This document shows, one piece after another, positions 1 to 5,588 of a DNA stretch of 5,588 bases. Made by a program: the position numbers and the translations under genes. Source of the DNA: Rubrobacteraceae bacterium (GTDB taxonomy: Bacteria; Actinomycetota; Rubrobacteria; Rubrobacterales; Rubrobacteraceae); NCBI GenBank assembly GCA_013698525.1, contig JACCSM010000044.1:1-5588 (forward strand). The letters are read 5' to 3'. How positions within the stretch are numbered: position 1 is the stretch's first letter; each line of letters begins with the position of its first letter. The notes under the pieces were generated by a model. That model was not told where the DNA came from. It searched no databases and saw only the letters and a list, made by a program, of their open reading frames with translations.

Positions 1-1479
1 CACAACGAGGGCGACGAGCCGGCCTACACGCAGCCGCTGATGTACGAGACCATCCGAAACCACCCCACGGTGCGCGAGGTCTGGGCCGAAGAGCTCGAGC
101 GCCGCGGCGTCCTGGACGAGGACGAAGCACAGACCATGTTCGATGAGATCATGGCCGACATGGCCGAGGTCCAGAAGAAGCCCACCGAAGAACTCGAAGA
201 AGAAGACTTCGCCACAGACGAGATGTACACGCCGCTCGTCGGGATCCCCGAGACCGCCGTCGCGGCCGAGAGGCTCTCCGGGCTGAACGAGGCGCTACTC
301 GAGGTTTCCGATGGCTTCACGCCGAACTCCAAGCTCGGGCGTCTCTTCCAGAAGAACCGCGGGGATCTCGACACCATAGACTGGGCGCACGCTGAGGCGC
401 TGGCCTTCGCCTCGCTGCTCGAGGACGGCACCCCGGTCCGCCTCACGGGGCAGGATACTGAGCGCGGGACCTTCTCCCAGCGTCACGCCGTGCTCTACGA
501 CGCCGAGACCGACGAGCGCTACGTCCCTCTCCAGAGCCTCCCCCAGGCCGGCGCTTCGTTCTCGATCTACAACAGCCCGCTCTCCGAGATAGCCGTACTA
601 GGCTTCGAGTACGGCTACTCGGTCAACTCGGGGGACGCGCTCGTCCTCTGGGAGGCGCAGTACGGGGACTTCGCCAACGTCGGGCAGCCGATGATCGACC
701 AGTTCATAGTGAGCGGCCAGGCGAAGTGGGGCCAGACCTCTGGGCTGGTACTCCTGTTGCCGCACGGCTACGAGGGCCAGGGTCCCGAGCACTCCAGCGC
801 GCGTCTCGAGCGTTACCTCCAGCTCGCCGGCCACGAGAACGTGCGCATAGCCAACCTCACCACGGCGGCCCAGTACTTCCACCTGCTTCGCGCCCAGGCC
901 GCGCTCAAGGACAACAAGCGTCCCCTCGTCATCATGACGCCGAAGAGCCTCCTCAGGCACCCGATGGCCGCCTCTAGTTTGGAGGACCTCTGGGAAGGCA
1001 CCTTCCAGCCCGTGCTCGACGACGAAGAGGCGCGCGAGAGGACCGAATCCGTCGAGCGTCTCATCCTGTGCTCGGGCAAGATCTTCACGGAGCTGGCAGG
1101 CAGCGAGTATCGGGATGAGGCCGTGGACACGGCCATAGCCAGGGTAGAGCTCCTGTATCCGTTCCCGGAGGACAGGATAAAGGAGGTACTAGACGGTTAT
1201 CCGAACCTGCGGGAGATCCTGTGGGTTCAGGAGGAGCCGCAGAATATGGGCGCCTGGACGTTCGTCGAGCCGCGGCTGCGCGAGCTCGTAGGCGGCGGGT
1301 TGCCAGTCCTCTACGTCGGCAAGCCCCCGCGGCCAAGCCCCGCCCAGGGCTCTGCCAAGTTCCACAAGCAGGAACACGTCGCCATCGTGAGGTCGGCCTT
1401 CGAGAGCCTCGGGCAGGACTTCGATGAAGAACGGGTCGTGGAGGAGACGCAGGTTCGCGCCTCCGCCCCGAGCGAATGA
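1..1479 (+). CDS. sucA: 2-oxoglutarate dehydrogenase E1 component (C-terminal part, 5' truncated by window)
   Basis: Thiamine-diphosphate-dependent E1 subunit of the cytosolic 2-oxoglutarate dehydrogenase complex. It decarboxylates 2-oxoglutarate and transfers the succinyl group to the lipoyl arm of E2. The frame is open from base 1, so the 492 visible residues are the C-terminal part and the true start lies outside. The window opens directly on the family motif HNEGDEPAYTQPLMYE (visible residues 1-16). Further E1o signatures follow in order: VRLTGQDTERGTFSQRHAV (146-164), SIYNSPLSEIAVLGFEYGYS (from 188), LWEAQYGDFAN (216-226), PHGYEGQGPEHSSAR (254-268) and ILWVQEEPQNMGAW (406-419). These cover the pyrimidine-binding (transketolase-like) domain and the C-terminal domain, with no frameshift or gap. 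Residues after about 465 are an acidic tail, as expected of a variable C-terminus. The E2 gene follows after 23 bases, so the two are almost certainly co-transcribed. Whether the N-terminus carries the fused E2-like domain of mycobacterial Kgd or corynebacterial OdhA cannot be seen. Confidence 0.96.
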   Translation, partial: HNEGDEPAYTQPLMYETIRNHPTVREVWAEELERRGVLDEDEAQTMFDEIMADMAEVQKKPTEELEEEDFATDEMYTPLVGIPETAVAAERLSGLNEALLEVSDGFTPNSKLGRLFQKNRGDLDTIDWAHAEALAFASLLEDGTPVRLTGQDTERGTFSQRHAVLYDAETDERYVPLQSLPQAGASFSIYNSPLSEIAVLGFEYGYSVNSGDALVLWEAQYGDFANVGQPMIDQFIVSGQAKWGQTSGLVLLLPHGYEGQGPEHSSARLERYLQLAGHENVRIANLTTAAQYFHLLRAQAALKDNKRPLVIMTPKSLLRHPMAASSLEDLWEGTFQPVLDDEEARERTESVERLILCSGKIFTELAGSEYRDEAVDTAIARVELLYPFPEDRIKEVLDGYPNLREILWVQEEPQNMGAWTFVEPRLRELVGGGLPVLYVGKPPRPSPAQGSAKFHKQEHVAIVRSAFESLGQDFDEERVVEETQVRASAPSE

Positions 1480-1486
1480 GAGTTAG

Positions 1487-1494
1487 AGAGGAAG
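1487..1494 (+). promoter_or_regulatory. Ribosome binding site of the E2 gene
   Basis: The purine-rich stretch AGAGGAAG lies in the 23-base gap after the E1 stop, about 8-10 bases before a GTG codon. It supports GTG at 1503 as the start of the E2 gene; the lipoyl domain begins immediately there, as in other E2 proteins. Confidence 0.6.
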
Positions 1495-1502
1495 AGTGAG
1501 CC

Positions 1503-2810
1503 GTGGCTGCTGAGATACACGTTCCCGAGCTTGGGGAGTCGGTCGCCGACGCGACGGTCGGGCGCTGGCTCAAGCAAGAGGGTGAAGCTGTAAAGTCGGG
1601 CGAGGCGCTCGTCGAACTCGAGACGGATAAGATCAACTTCGAGGTCGAGGCCGAACAGGACGGCGTCCTTGAATCCATCTCCAAAGACGAGGGCGAGACC
1701 GTGAACGTAGGCGAGGTCATAGGCACCATAGGCGAAGGCGCCGGGCAACCCGAAGCCGAAGAACAAGAAGAGCAACCCGCGGCCGAGGAAGAACAGGAAG
1801 AGCAGCCGCAGGCCGAGACCGAGCAGCCGGAGTCCGAGAGTGAGAATTCAGGAGACGAAACGTCCAACGGTCACCGCGATCTCGAAGATGGCGCCGGCCG
1901 CGCATCTCCGTCGGTCAGGAAGCTGGCCCAGGAGTATGAGGTCGACCTCGCCGAGGTCTCAGGCTCCGGTTCTGGCGGGCGCATCACCCGCGACGACGTG
2001 GAACGTTTGATCCGCGATCAGTCCAGGCCTGCGGCACCAGAAAGGGCGGAAGAACCCGAGCGGGACGGCGAAGCTCAGCCAGCGCCGGCTGCATCGGAGG
2101 ACGGTAGGGCGGCCCTGGAGGAGCGGGTGCGCGTCTCCCGCAGGCGCCAGACCATCGCCCAGAGGCTCGTCGAGTCGCAGCAGACGGCGGCGATGCTAAC
2201 GACCTTCAACGAGGTCGACATGAGATCGGTCATGGAGCTCAGGAAGCGCCGCAAGGAGTCCTTCCAGGAGCGGACGGGCGCTCGGCTCGGCTTCATGAGC
2301 TTCTTCGCCAAGGCGGCGATCGGGGCACTCAAGGCCTTCCCCAAGGTCAACGCCGAGCTGCAGGACAGCGAACTCCTCCTCAAAAAGTACTACGACATAG
2401 GCGTGGCCGTCTCCACCGATGAGGGACTCGTCGTCCCCGTCATCCGCGACGCTGACCATAAGAGTTTCGCGGAGATCGAACGGGGCATAGCCAACCTCGC
2501 CACAAAGGCCCGCGAGGGCAAGCTGACCCTCGAAGACCTGCGCGGCGGTACGTTCACCATCACCAACGGAGGCATCTTCGGCTCGCTCGTCTCAACACCC
2601 ATCCTCACCATGCCGCAGGTCGCGATACTCGGGATGCACAAGATCCAGGAGCGCCCCGTCGTCATAGACGGCGAGGTCGCGGTCCGTCCTATGATGTACC
2701 TCGCGCTCTCCTACGACCACCGCGTCATAGACGGCGCCGAGGCCGTGAGCTTCCTGGTCCGTATCAAAGAACTGGTCGAAGACCCCGAGTCTCTGCTGCT
2801 GGAGGGCTAG
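1503..2810 (+). CDS. sucB: Dihydrolipoyllysine succinyltransferase (E2 of 2-oxoglutarate dehydrogenase)
   Basis: Core E2 subunit that accepts the succinyl group from E1 on a lipoyl arm and passes it to CoA. The 435 residues show the full family layout. The lipoyl domain is at about 1-76, with the lipoylated Lys43 in [12 protein letters not shown] flexible Glu/Gln/Pro-rich linker spans about 77-130. The E1/E3 subunit-binding domain is at about 134-171 ([24 protein letters not shown]). A second linker leads to the acyltransferase domain at about 206-435. The catalytic pair is His406/Asp410 in [12 protein letters not shown]. The stretch [14 protein letters not shown] and the following GFMSFF are typical of succinyltransferases rather than pyruvate-type E2, so the substrate call is firm. 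Length is normal for a single-lipoyl E2. The GTG start is supported by the upstream purine-rich site and by the immediate lipoyl fold. It lies 23 bases after E1 and is followed by a hairpin, making it the last gene of this operon. No lpd (E3) gene follows. Confidence 0.97.
   Translation: MAAEIHVPELGESVADATVGRWLKQEGEAVKSGEALVELETDKINFEVEAEQDGVLESISKDEGETVNVGEVIGTIGEGAGQPEAEEQEEQPAAEEEQEEQPQAETEQPESESENSGDETSNGHRDLEDGAGRASPSVRKLAQEYEVDLAEVSGSGSGGRITRDDVERLIRDQSRPAAPERAEEPERDGEAQPAPAASEDGRAALEERVRVSRRRQTIAQRLVESQQTAAMLTTFNEVDMRSVMELRKRRKESFQERTGARLGFMSFFAKAAIGALKAFPKVNAELQDSELLLKKYYDIGVAVSTDEGLVVPVIRDADHKSFAEIERGIANLATKAREGKLTLEDLRGGTFTITNGGIFGSLVSTPILTMPQVAILGMHKIQERPVVIDGEVAVRPMMYLALSYDHRVIDGAEAVSFLVRIKELVEDPESLLLEG
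1758..1817 (+). repeat. Two tandem 30-base units in the E2 linker
   Basis: Bases 1758-1787 and 1788-1817 are a tandem duplication inside sucB with 25 of 30 bases identical. They encode [10 protein letters not shown] and [10 protein letters not shown] (residues 86-95 and 96-105), which differ at one residue. Four of the five base differences are not needed to keep the reading frame, and three are silent, which suggests an old duplication held by selection for an acidic, flexible linker. Such linkers let the lipoyl domain swing between active sites. Confidence 0.8.
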
Positions 2811-2825
2811 AGAAAGACACGGTCC

Positions 2826-2847
2826 GGGCTCCCACAAAGGGGAGCCC
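2826..2847. terminator. Hairpin between convergent genes, probable terminator
   Basis: GGGCTCCC (2826-2833) and GGGAGCCC (2840-2847) form a perfect 8-bp GC-rich stem with a six-base loop (ACAAAG). It begins 16 bases after the sucB stop and ends 6 bases before the stop of the convergent toxin gene. No proper T-run follows on the + strand, and on the - strand the hairpin is followed only by GGACCG. It is therefore a weak classical intrinsic terminator, but its position suggests it serves sucAB and perhaps both directions. Confidence 0.6.
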
Positions 2848-2853
2848 CTTCGC

Positions 2854-3252
2854 CTACCCGTAGACTTCTACTGCAGCGCGGATGCCGGGGGCTTGCGCCA
2901 GTCGCGCGTCCATCGTAACCAGCGGGGCGTCAAGCGCTTCGGCGAGGGCGACGTAGGCCGCGTCGTACGCCGTCAGGTTGTTCTTCAGACCCCAGATTCT
3001 GTCCACAAACGCGGCGTGCGGGTAACGGACGAACGCTATTTTCTTGAGATCTTCTAGAGCTTCGGAGCTTCTTTCCCGAGAGAGAGTGCCGAGCAAAGTT
3101 TGCCTGCGCAGCACGTGTAGCACCTCCAGATCCATGACGTGGGGGACGTGGAGACTCTCGTCGGGAGTCCCTATCTTCTCCCGAATGCGCTCGGCTCCCC
3201 GGCCCATCCCCAAGAGCACGGCTACCACCGCCGAGGCGTCGAGGACTATCAA
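2854..3252 (-). CDS. vapC: PIN-domain ribonuclease toxin of a type II toxin-antitoxin module (VapC-like)
   Basis: A 132-residue single-domain PIN protein, the usual length for VapC toxins. VapC toxins are Mg/Mn-dependent endoribonucleases that cut tRNA or rRNA when not bound by the antitoxin. The acidic active-site residues are in place: Asp5 in IVLDASAVV, Glu43 in MDLEVLHVL, Asp97 in TAYDAAYVALAEAL and Asp115 in VTMDARLA. All are intact, so the toxin is predicted to be active. The start is TTG. It is the first start codon after an in-frame stop (the antitoxin's own TAG, 3259-3261), and the next Met (residue 16) would remove Asp5. No Shine-Dalgarno sequence is visible, so translation is probably coupled to the antitoxin gene six bases upstream. 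The gene converges on sucB. Cellular target unknown; the sequence does not show it. Confidence 0.93.
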   Translation of the reverse strand: MIVLDASAVVAVLLGMGRGAERIREKIGTPDESLHVPHVMDLEVLHVLRRQTLLGTLSRERSSEALEDLKKIAFVRYPHAAFVDRIWGLKNNLTAYDAAYVALAEALDAPLVTMDARLAQAPGIRAAVEVYG

Positions 3253-3258
3253 GGTGTG

Positions 3259-3507
3259 CTAGTCGACGTCGCGAGGGTTGTCCGCATCCCTGAACCGGCG
3301 AATCGTCACGTCCGGCGGCTCGTCCAGCTCGACCAGTTCCCGGCTGCGCAGCCGCTCCATCATCTCGGCGAGGGTCGGCTTCTCAGCCACGCGCTCTATC
3401 TCGGAGAGCAGATAGTCCGAGAGCGTCATGCCGGCCTTCGCCGCCCGAACCTTCAGCGTACGGTGCAGGTCGTCGGGGACGTTCCTTATCTGGATCATCT
3501 TCGACAT
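3259..3507 (-). CDS. vapB: Ribbon-helix-helix antitoxin (VapB/FitA-like)
   Basis: An 82-residue antitoxin that should neutralise the PIN toxin encoded next to it and repress their shared promoter. The N-terminus, MSKMIQIRNVPDDLHRTLKV, has the beta-strand plus helix pattern of the FitA-type ribbon-helix-helix DNA-binding fold. The following helix (AAKAGMTLSDYLLSEIERVA) completes the fold by about residue 43. The remainder (TLAEMMERLRSRELVELDEPP and on to the Arg/Asp-rich end) is the kind of extended tail that wraps around VapC. I chose ATG at 3507 because family members usually start two or three residues before MIQIRNVP. ATG at 3498 is an alternative. ATG at 3543 would add 12 residues of no family character and would run through the putative operator. 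None has a clear ribosome binding site, so leaderless translation is possible. The stop is followed by the toxin start after six bases in the same frame. Confidence 0.88.
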   Translation of the reverse strand: MSKMIQIRNVPDDLHRTLKVRAAKAGMTLSDYLLSEIERVAEKPTLAEMMERLRSRELVELDEPPDVTIRRFRDADNPRDVD

Positions 3508-3514
3508 GTGAAAA

Positions 3515-3542
3515 AGAGTAACACATGTTCTACGCATGTACA
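3515..3542 (-). promoter_or_regulatory. Possible vapBC promoter
   Basis: Read on the - strand, TGTACA (3537-3542, four of six matches to TTGACA) is followed after 16 bases by TACTCT (3515-3520, three of six matches to TATAAT). Transcription would begin about seven bases later, at or near the ATG at 3507. That would explain the missing ribosome binding site through a leaderless mRNA. Both boxes are weak, so this is a suggestion based on spacing and position. Confidence 0.35.
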
Positions 3543-3543
3543 T
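3523..3543. promoter_or_regulatory. Candidate antitoxin operator (CATG-centred inverted repeats)
   Basis: ACATG (3523-3527) and CATGT (3535-3539) form an inverted repeat with a seven-base spacer. It overlaps the 8-base perfect palindrome ATGTACAT (3536-3543). A further ACATGT palindrome lies at 3504-3509, over the antitoxin start. Clusters of short palindromes just upstream of the first gene are typical of ribbon-helix-helix antitoxin autoregulation. Here they fall between the proposed -35 and -10 boxes, where bound protein would block polymerase. Binding is inferred. Confidence 0.45.
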
Positions 3544-3563
3544 AATTTTGGGCGCGATAAGGC

Positions 3564-3569
3564 TACAAT
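3564..3569 (+). promoter_or_regulatory. Likely -10 box of the OsmC-family gene
   Basis: TACAAT matches the TATAAT consensus at five of six positions and lies 36 bases before the TTG start, leaving room for a leader of about 30 bases that contains the ribosome binding site. No convincing -35 box lies at 16-18 bases upstream, so the promoter may need an activator or an alternative sigma factor. Confidence 0.45.
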
Positions 3570-3593
3570 AGGCTTTGGACAGGAAGCTATCTC

Positions 3594-3600
3594 GGGAGGA
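3594..3600 (+). promoter_or_regulatory. Strong ribosome binding site fixing the TTG start of the OsmC-family gene
   Basis: GGGAGGA is a near-perfect Shine-Dalgarno sequence ending five bases before TTG at 3606. No ATG or GTG start sits at a suitable distance in this frame, so it decides the start in favour of TTG. Confidence 0.8.
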
Positions 3601-3605
3601 AGATC

Positions 3606-4103
3606 TTGGATCTCCGGTCGGTGCAGAGGCCGCTAAAGAAAAAATACCGCGATGAGCCGGGGTCTTCCCGGATAACGCTCGAGGCCAAAGCGAGTCAGCA
3701 GGAGACCCCGATCTCCTGCTCCGTGGATGTAGGACGCGCTGTCTACGAGGCCGAAGCCCACGCTGGCGTAGGCGGCACAGGAGAGGCCGCCTGCTCAGGA
3801 GACCTGCTGCTCGGGGCCCTGGCGGCCTGTGCCCAGGTAACCTGCCAGATGGTCGCCGAAGCCATGGGGATAGAGACCGAGCGCATCGAGGTCACCGTGA
3901 CGGGGGAGATGGATCTCGCAGGTACCCTCGGCATCTCCGAGGATGCCCCCGTCGGTTTCGAGAGCATCCGCACGAGCTTCGACATCGTGGCGCCTGAGGC
4001 GACCGATGAACAGTTGGAAAACCTGCGCGACAAGACAGAAGAGTACTGCGTCGTGTTTCAGACGCTGGCCAACCCGGCGGAACTCCGGACGGAGTGGACA
4101 TAA
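3606..4103 (+). CDS. OsmC/Ohr-family peroxide-defence-type protein
   Basis: A 165-residue protein of the OsmC superfamily, whose studied members (Ohr, OsmC) reduce organic hydroperoxides with a pair of cysteines, usually in the cytosol as dimers. The first conserved cysteine is Cys75 on the central helix (GDLLLGALAACAQVTC). The second is Cys148 in EEYCVVFQTLANP, which matches the family's C-terminal Cys-x-x-x-x-T-L motif. The beta-rich N-terminal half (about 20-60) and the second strand set (about 93-130) fit the fold. Three more cysteines (38, 63, 80) are not part of the usual pair. The TTG start is set by the strong upstream ribosome binding site. It is transcribed away from vapBC from a shared intergenic region and converges on the helicase gene. 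The sequence does not tell Ohr from OsmC or from the less characterised YhfA-like branch, so I give no gene symbol and no exact substrate. Confidence 0.92.
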   Translation: MDLRSVQRPLKKKYRDEPGSSRITLEAKASQQETPISCSVDVGRAVYEAEAHAGVGGTGEAACSGDLLLGALAACAQVTCQMVAEAMGIETERIEVTVTGEMDLAGTLGISEDAPVGFESIRTSFDIVAPEATDEQLENLRDKTEEYCVVFQTLANPAELRTEWT

Positions 4104-4108
4104 CGACT

Positions 4109-4121
4109 AGCGCCGTGCGCT
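4109..4121. terminator. Small hairpin in the convergent gap (weak)
   Basis: AGCGC (4109-4113) and GCGCT (4117-4121) form a 5-bp stem with a three-base loop, filling the 18-base gap between the OsmC-family stop and the helicase stop. There is no T-run on either side. It may act as a minimal bidirectional terminator or may be chance. Confidence 0.25.
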
Positions 4122-5588
4122 TCACGTCAGTGCTTCGCTGCAGATAACACGGGGCGTGTCGTCTTCACTGCGAGTAGCTTCTCGACGCGACGAAATCTCA
4201 TACATCCTGTAGCGGGAGTATAGACCTTCCAGCTCCTGTAGCAGCTCATCGTCCTTGACGCCCTGTCTCTGCAGCTGGTTCAGACGGCGTTCCACGGCGC
4301 TGACGAGCGGGCCGCCGAAGGGTCGCTCAAGCGCATTAATCCTCTCCCTTACCGCTGCGTCTTCCGTCTTGGCGAACAGCACCTGTAGCTCGCGGCGGAC
4401 GTAGCGCTGTCCTCGGTTCCTGGATCGTCGATTCTCGCGCTCGGCGAGGCGCTCCCGAACCTCGCGCTCGAATCGCTCCTTCACGCGCATGACGGCCGCA
4501 TTGTAATCGACGGGCAGAGGGACGGCTGGCTCCGCACGCTCGCAGGAGATAGCCTTCAGGGTGTGGCGGAAGTCTCTGGATACCACCTCGCCGTCGTGGT
4601 CTAGCAGGTAGAGCTGGCGGTAGCCGCCGGCCCGGCAGAAGACGTACAGACCTTTCTCCTTCGAGCGCTTCCCGGTGCGGATGCCGTCGCGTAAGGATAC
4701 GATACGTTCGAATTCCTCCGGGTCCTCGTCGCGGAGCTGACGGAAGAGCTCCACGGCCTCGCCGAGATCGGTGAAGTCCCCTTCGTCCTCCTCGTAGCCC
4801 TCGAATTTTGTCTCGTCTCTCTCGTAGATGGCGTACATGGCCTCTTCGTTTAGCTTCTCGCCGGGCTCCAGGATGGCGGCGTCCTCGCCGATGGTGGCCT
4901 GAATTTCCTTTATGCGCTCGCGGAGTATCTCCCCGAGGCCGAGGTTCTCCTCGATGCCCGTCTCGGGTAGGAAGTTGAAGCCGAAGATCTCATCGTGCTC
5001 GCTCCCTATACGGTCGATGCGCCCGAAGCGCTGGATGAGCCGCACCGGATTCCAGTGCAGATCGTAGTTGACGATCTTGTCGCAGTCCTGCATGTTCAAG
5101 CCCTCGGCGAGCACGTCCGTCGCTATGAGCATCGAGAGCTCGGAGTCGCCGGGTTGGAATCTGTACTCTGGATTGGCCCTTGGGGCGAAGCGGCCCACCG
5201 CGCGGACCTTGCTCTTGTCGCCGCTGAAGATCACATCCACGTCGTCCCTCTTCCCACCGGGGTTGAGGTTCTCGTAGAGGTAGCGTGCTGTGTCCGCGTA
5301 TTGCGTGAAAATGAGACACTTGCCGCTCCGCAAGGGCTCCTGCGAGAGCCTCTCCTTGAGCGTCTGGAGCTTGGCGTCGTTCTCGGGCCGTATCGGCTCC
5401 ACGAGGCTCAGGATCTTCTCTAGCAGCCGCATGTCCCGCCGGATGTGCTCCTTGAGCAGGTCGAGCCGAAAGTCCTCGGCGGCGTACCTGCCGGAGACGG
5501 CCCGCAAGGCGTCCACCACCTGCGTCTCCTCTTCGGGGTCACTCCCGATGAGGATTCCCTCCGCCTCCTCTCCCGCCGGTACAATCCC
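4122..5588 (-). CDS. SNF2/HepA-type helicase, C-terminal part (5' truncated by window)
   Basis: The frame is open to the right edge of the window with no stop, so these 488 residues are the C-terminal part of a larger protein. GTG at 5517-5519 is only an internal valine. The second RecA-like (helicase C) domain is clear: motif IV region GKCLIFTQY (visible residues 89-97), motif V ATDVLAEGLN (156-165) followed by DKIVNYDLHWNP, and motif VI QRFGRIDRIGS (186-196) with the arginine finger residues intact. This pattern is that of SNF2-like translocases that move on DNA using ATP. After about residue 200 comes a roughly 290-residue extension. It is very rich in charged residues, with an acidic patch (EGYEEDEGDF), a run of Arg/Glu-rich probable coiled coil and a short polar tail, and I recognise no nuclease or methylase motif in it. 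The Walker A/B half lies outside. Relatives occur as solo helicases, as PLD-helicase fusions and as DrmD of DISARM; the window cannot separate these. Confidence 0.92.
   Translation of the reverse strand, partial: GIVPAGEEAEGILIGSDPEEETQVVDALRAVSGRYAAEDFRLDLLKEHIRRDMRLLEKILSLVEPIRPENDAKLQTLKERLSQEPLRSGKCLIFTQYADTARYLYENLNPGGKRDDVDVIFSGDKSKVRAVGRFAPRANPEYRFQPGDSELSMLIATDVLAEGLNMQDCDKIVNYDLHWNPVRLIQRFGRIDRIGSEHDEIFGFNFLPETGIEENLGLGEILRERIKEIQATIGEDAAILEPGEKLNEEAMYAIYERDETKFEGYEEDEGDFTDLGEAVELFRQLRDEDPEEFERIVSLRDGIRTGKRSKEKGLYVFCRAGGYRQLYLLDHDGEVVSRDFRHTLKAISCERAEPAVPLPVDYNAAVMRVKERFEREVRERLAERENRRSRNRGQRYVRRELQVLFAKTEDAAVRERINALERPFGGPLVSAVERRLNQLQRQGVKDDELLQELEGLYSRYRMYEISSRREATRSEDDTPRVICSEALT

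Noticed and set aside
1085..1867. Long minus-strand open frame across the E1-E2 junction (260 codons)
   Set aside because: Its product is a low-complexity Ser/Cys/Pro/Arg-rich sequence with no domain character, and it is exactly antisense to two well-supported genes. It is a by-product of GC-rich codon use.
3508..3543. Longer antitoxin start at ATG 3543
   Set aside because: It adds 12 residues unlike the family N-terminus and would place coding sequence over the palindromic operator-like sites. The start at 3507 fits the family better.
3139..3636. Plus-strand open frame antisense to vapBC running into the OsmC-family gene (165 codons)
   Set aside because: It crosses the vapBC control region and the OsmC ribosome binding site, has no recognisable fold, and conflicts with intact PIN and ribbon-helix-helix motifs on the other strand.
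4995..5423. Plus-strand open frame inside the helicase gene (142 codons)
   Set aside because: It is antisense to the conserved helicase motifs V and VI, has no ribosome binding site and no family resemblance.
4122..5519. Treating GTG at 5517-5519 as the helicase start
   Set aside because: The frame continues without a stop to base 5588, and the protein would lack the whole first RecA domain. The gene is cut by the window, not short.

Overview
The window reads as a piece of a high-GC Gram-positive chromosome, most likely an actinobacterium. A Rubrobacter-like lineage is my best guess, from the protein flavour and from the frequent use of ATA (Ile) and AGG (Arg) codons in otherwise GC-rich genes. 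That placement is inference; no rRNA or other marker gene is present. Six protein-coding genes fill almost all of the window, and two of them run off the ends. I see no RNA genes, insertion sequences or CRISPR arrays, and no gene-free stretch longer than about 100 bases.

Region 1 (1-2850, + strand) is the end of a 2-oxoglutarate dehydrogenase operon. It holds the C-terminal 492 residues of the E1 decarboxylase (sucA). After 23 bases comes a complete stand-alone E2 dihydrolipoyl succinyltransferase (sucB) with one lipoyl domain, one subunit-binding domain and a complete catalytic domain. A GC-rich hairpin follows. The E3 gene (lpd) is not here, so E3 must be supplied from elsewhere. Together E1 and E2 carry out the 2-oxoglutarate to succinyl-CoA step of the TCA cycle.

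Region 2 (2854-3507, - strand) is a two-gene type II toxin-antitoxin module: a ribbon-helix-helix antitoxin (VapB/FitA-like) followed by a PIN-domain ribonuclease toxin (VapC-like). The toxin begins at a TTG only six bases after the antitoxin stop, and in the same reading frame. The 98 bases upstream of the antitoxin are relatively AT-rich and carry several CATG-centred palindromes that look like autoregulatory operator sites. They are shared with the divergently transcribed next gene.

Region 3 (3594-4103, + strand) is a complete OsmC/Ohr-family protein. It has the two conserved redox cysteines and a TTG start set by a strong ribosome binding site.

Region 4 (4122-5588, - strand) is the C-terminal 488 residues of a large SNF2/HepA-type helicase. 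It converges on the OsmC gene with only 18 bases between them. The N-terminal ATPase half lies beyond the window. Helicases of this kind are common in defence and restriction-associated loci, and a toxin-antitoxin module sits close by. The right side of the window may therefore be the edge of an accessory or defence region next to core metabolism, but this cannot be settled from the window alone. I did not find a clearly new system.
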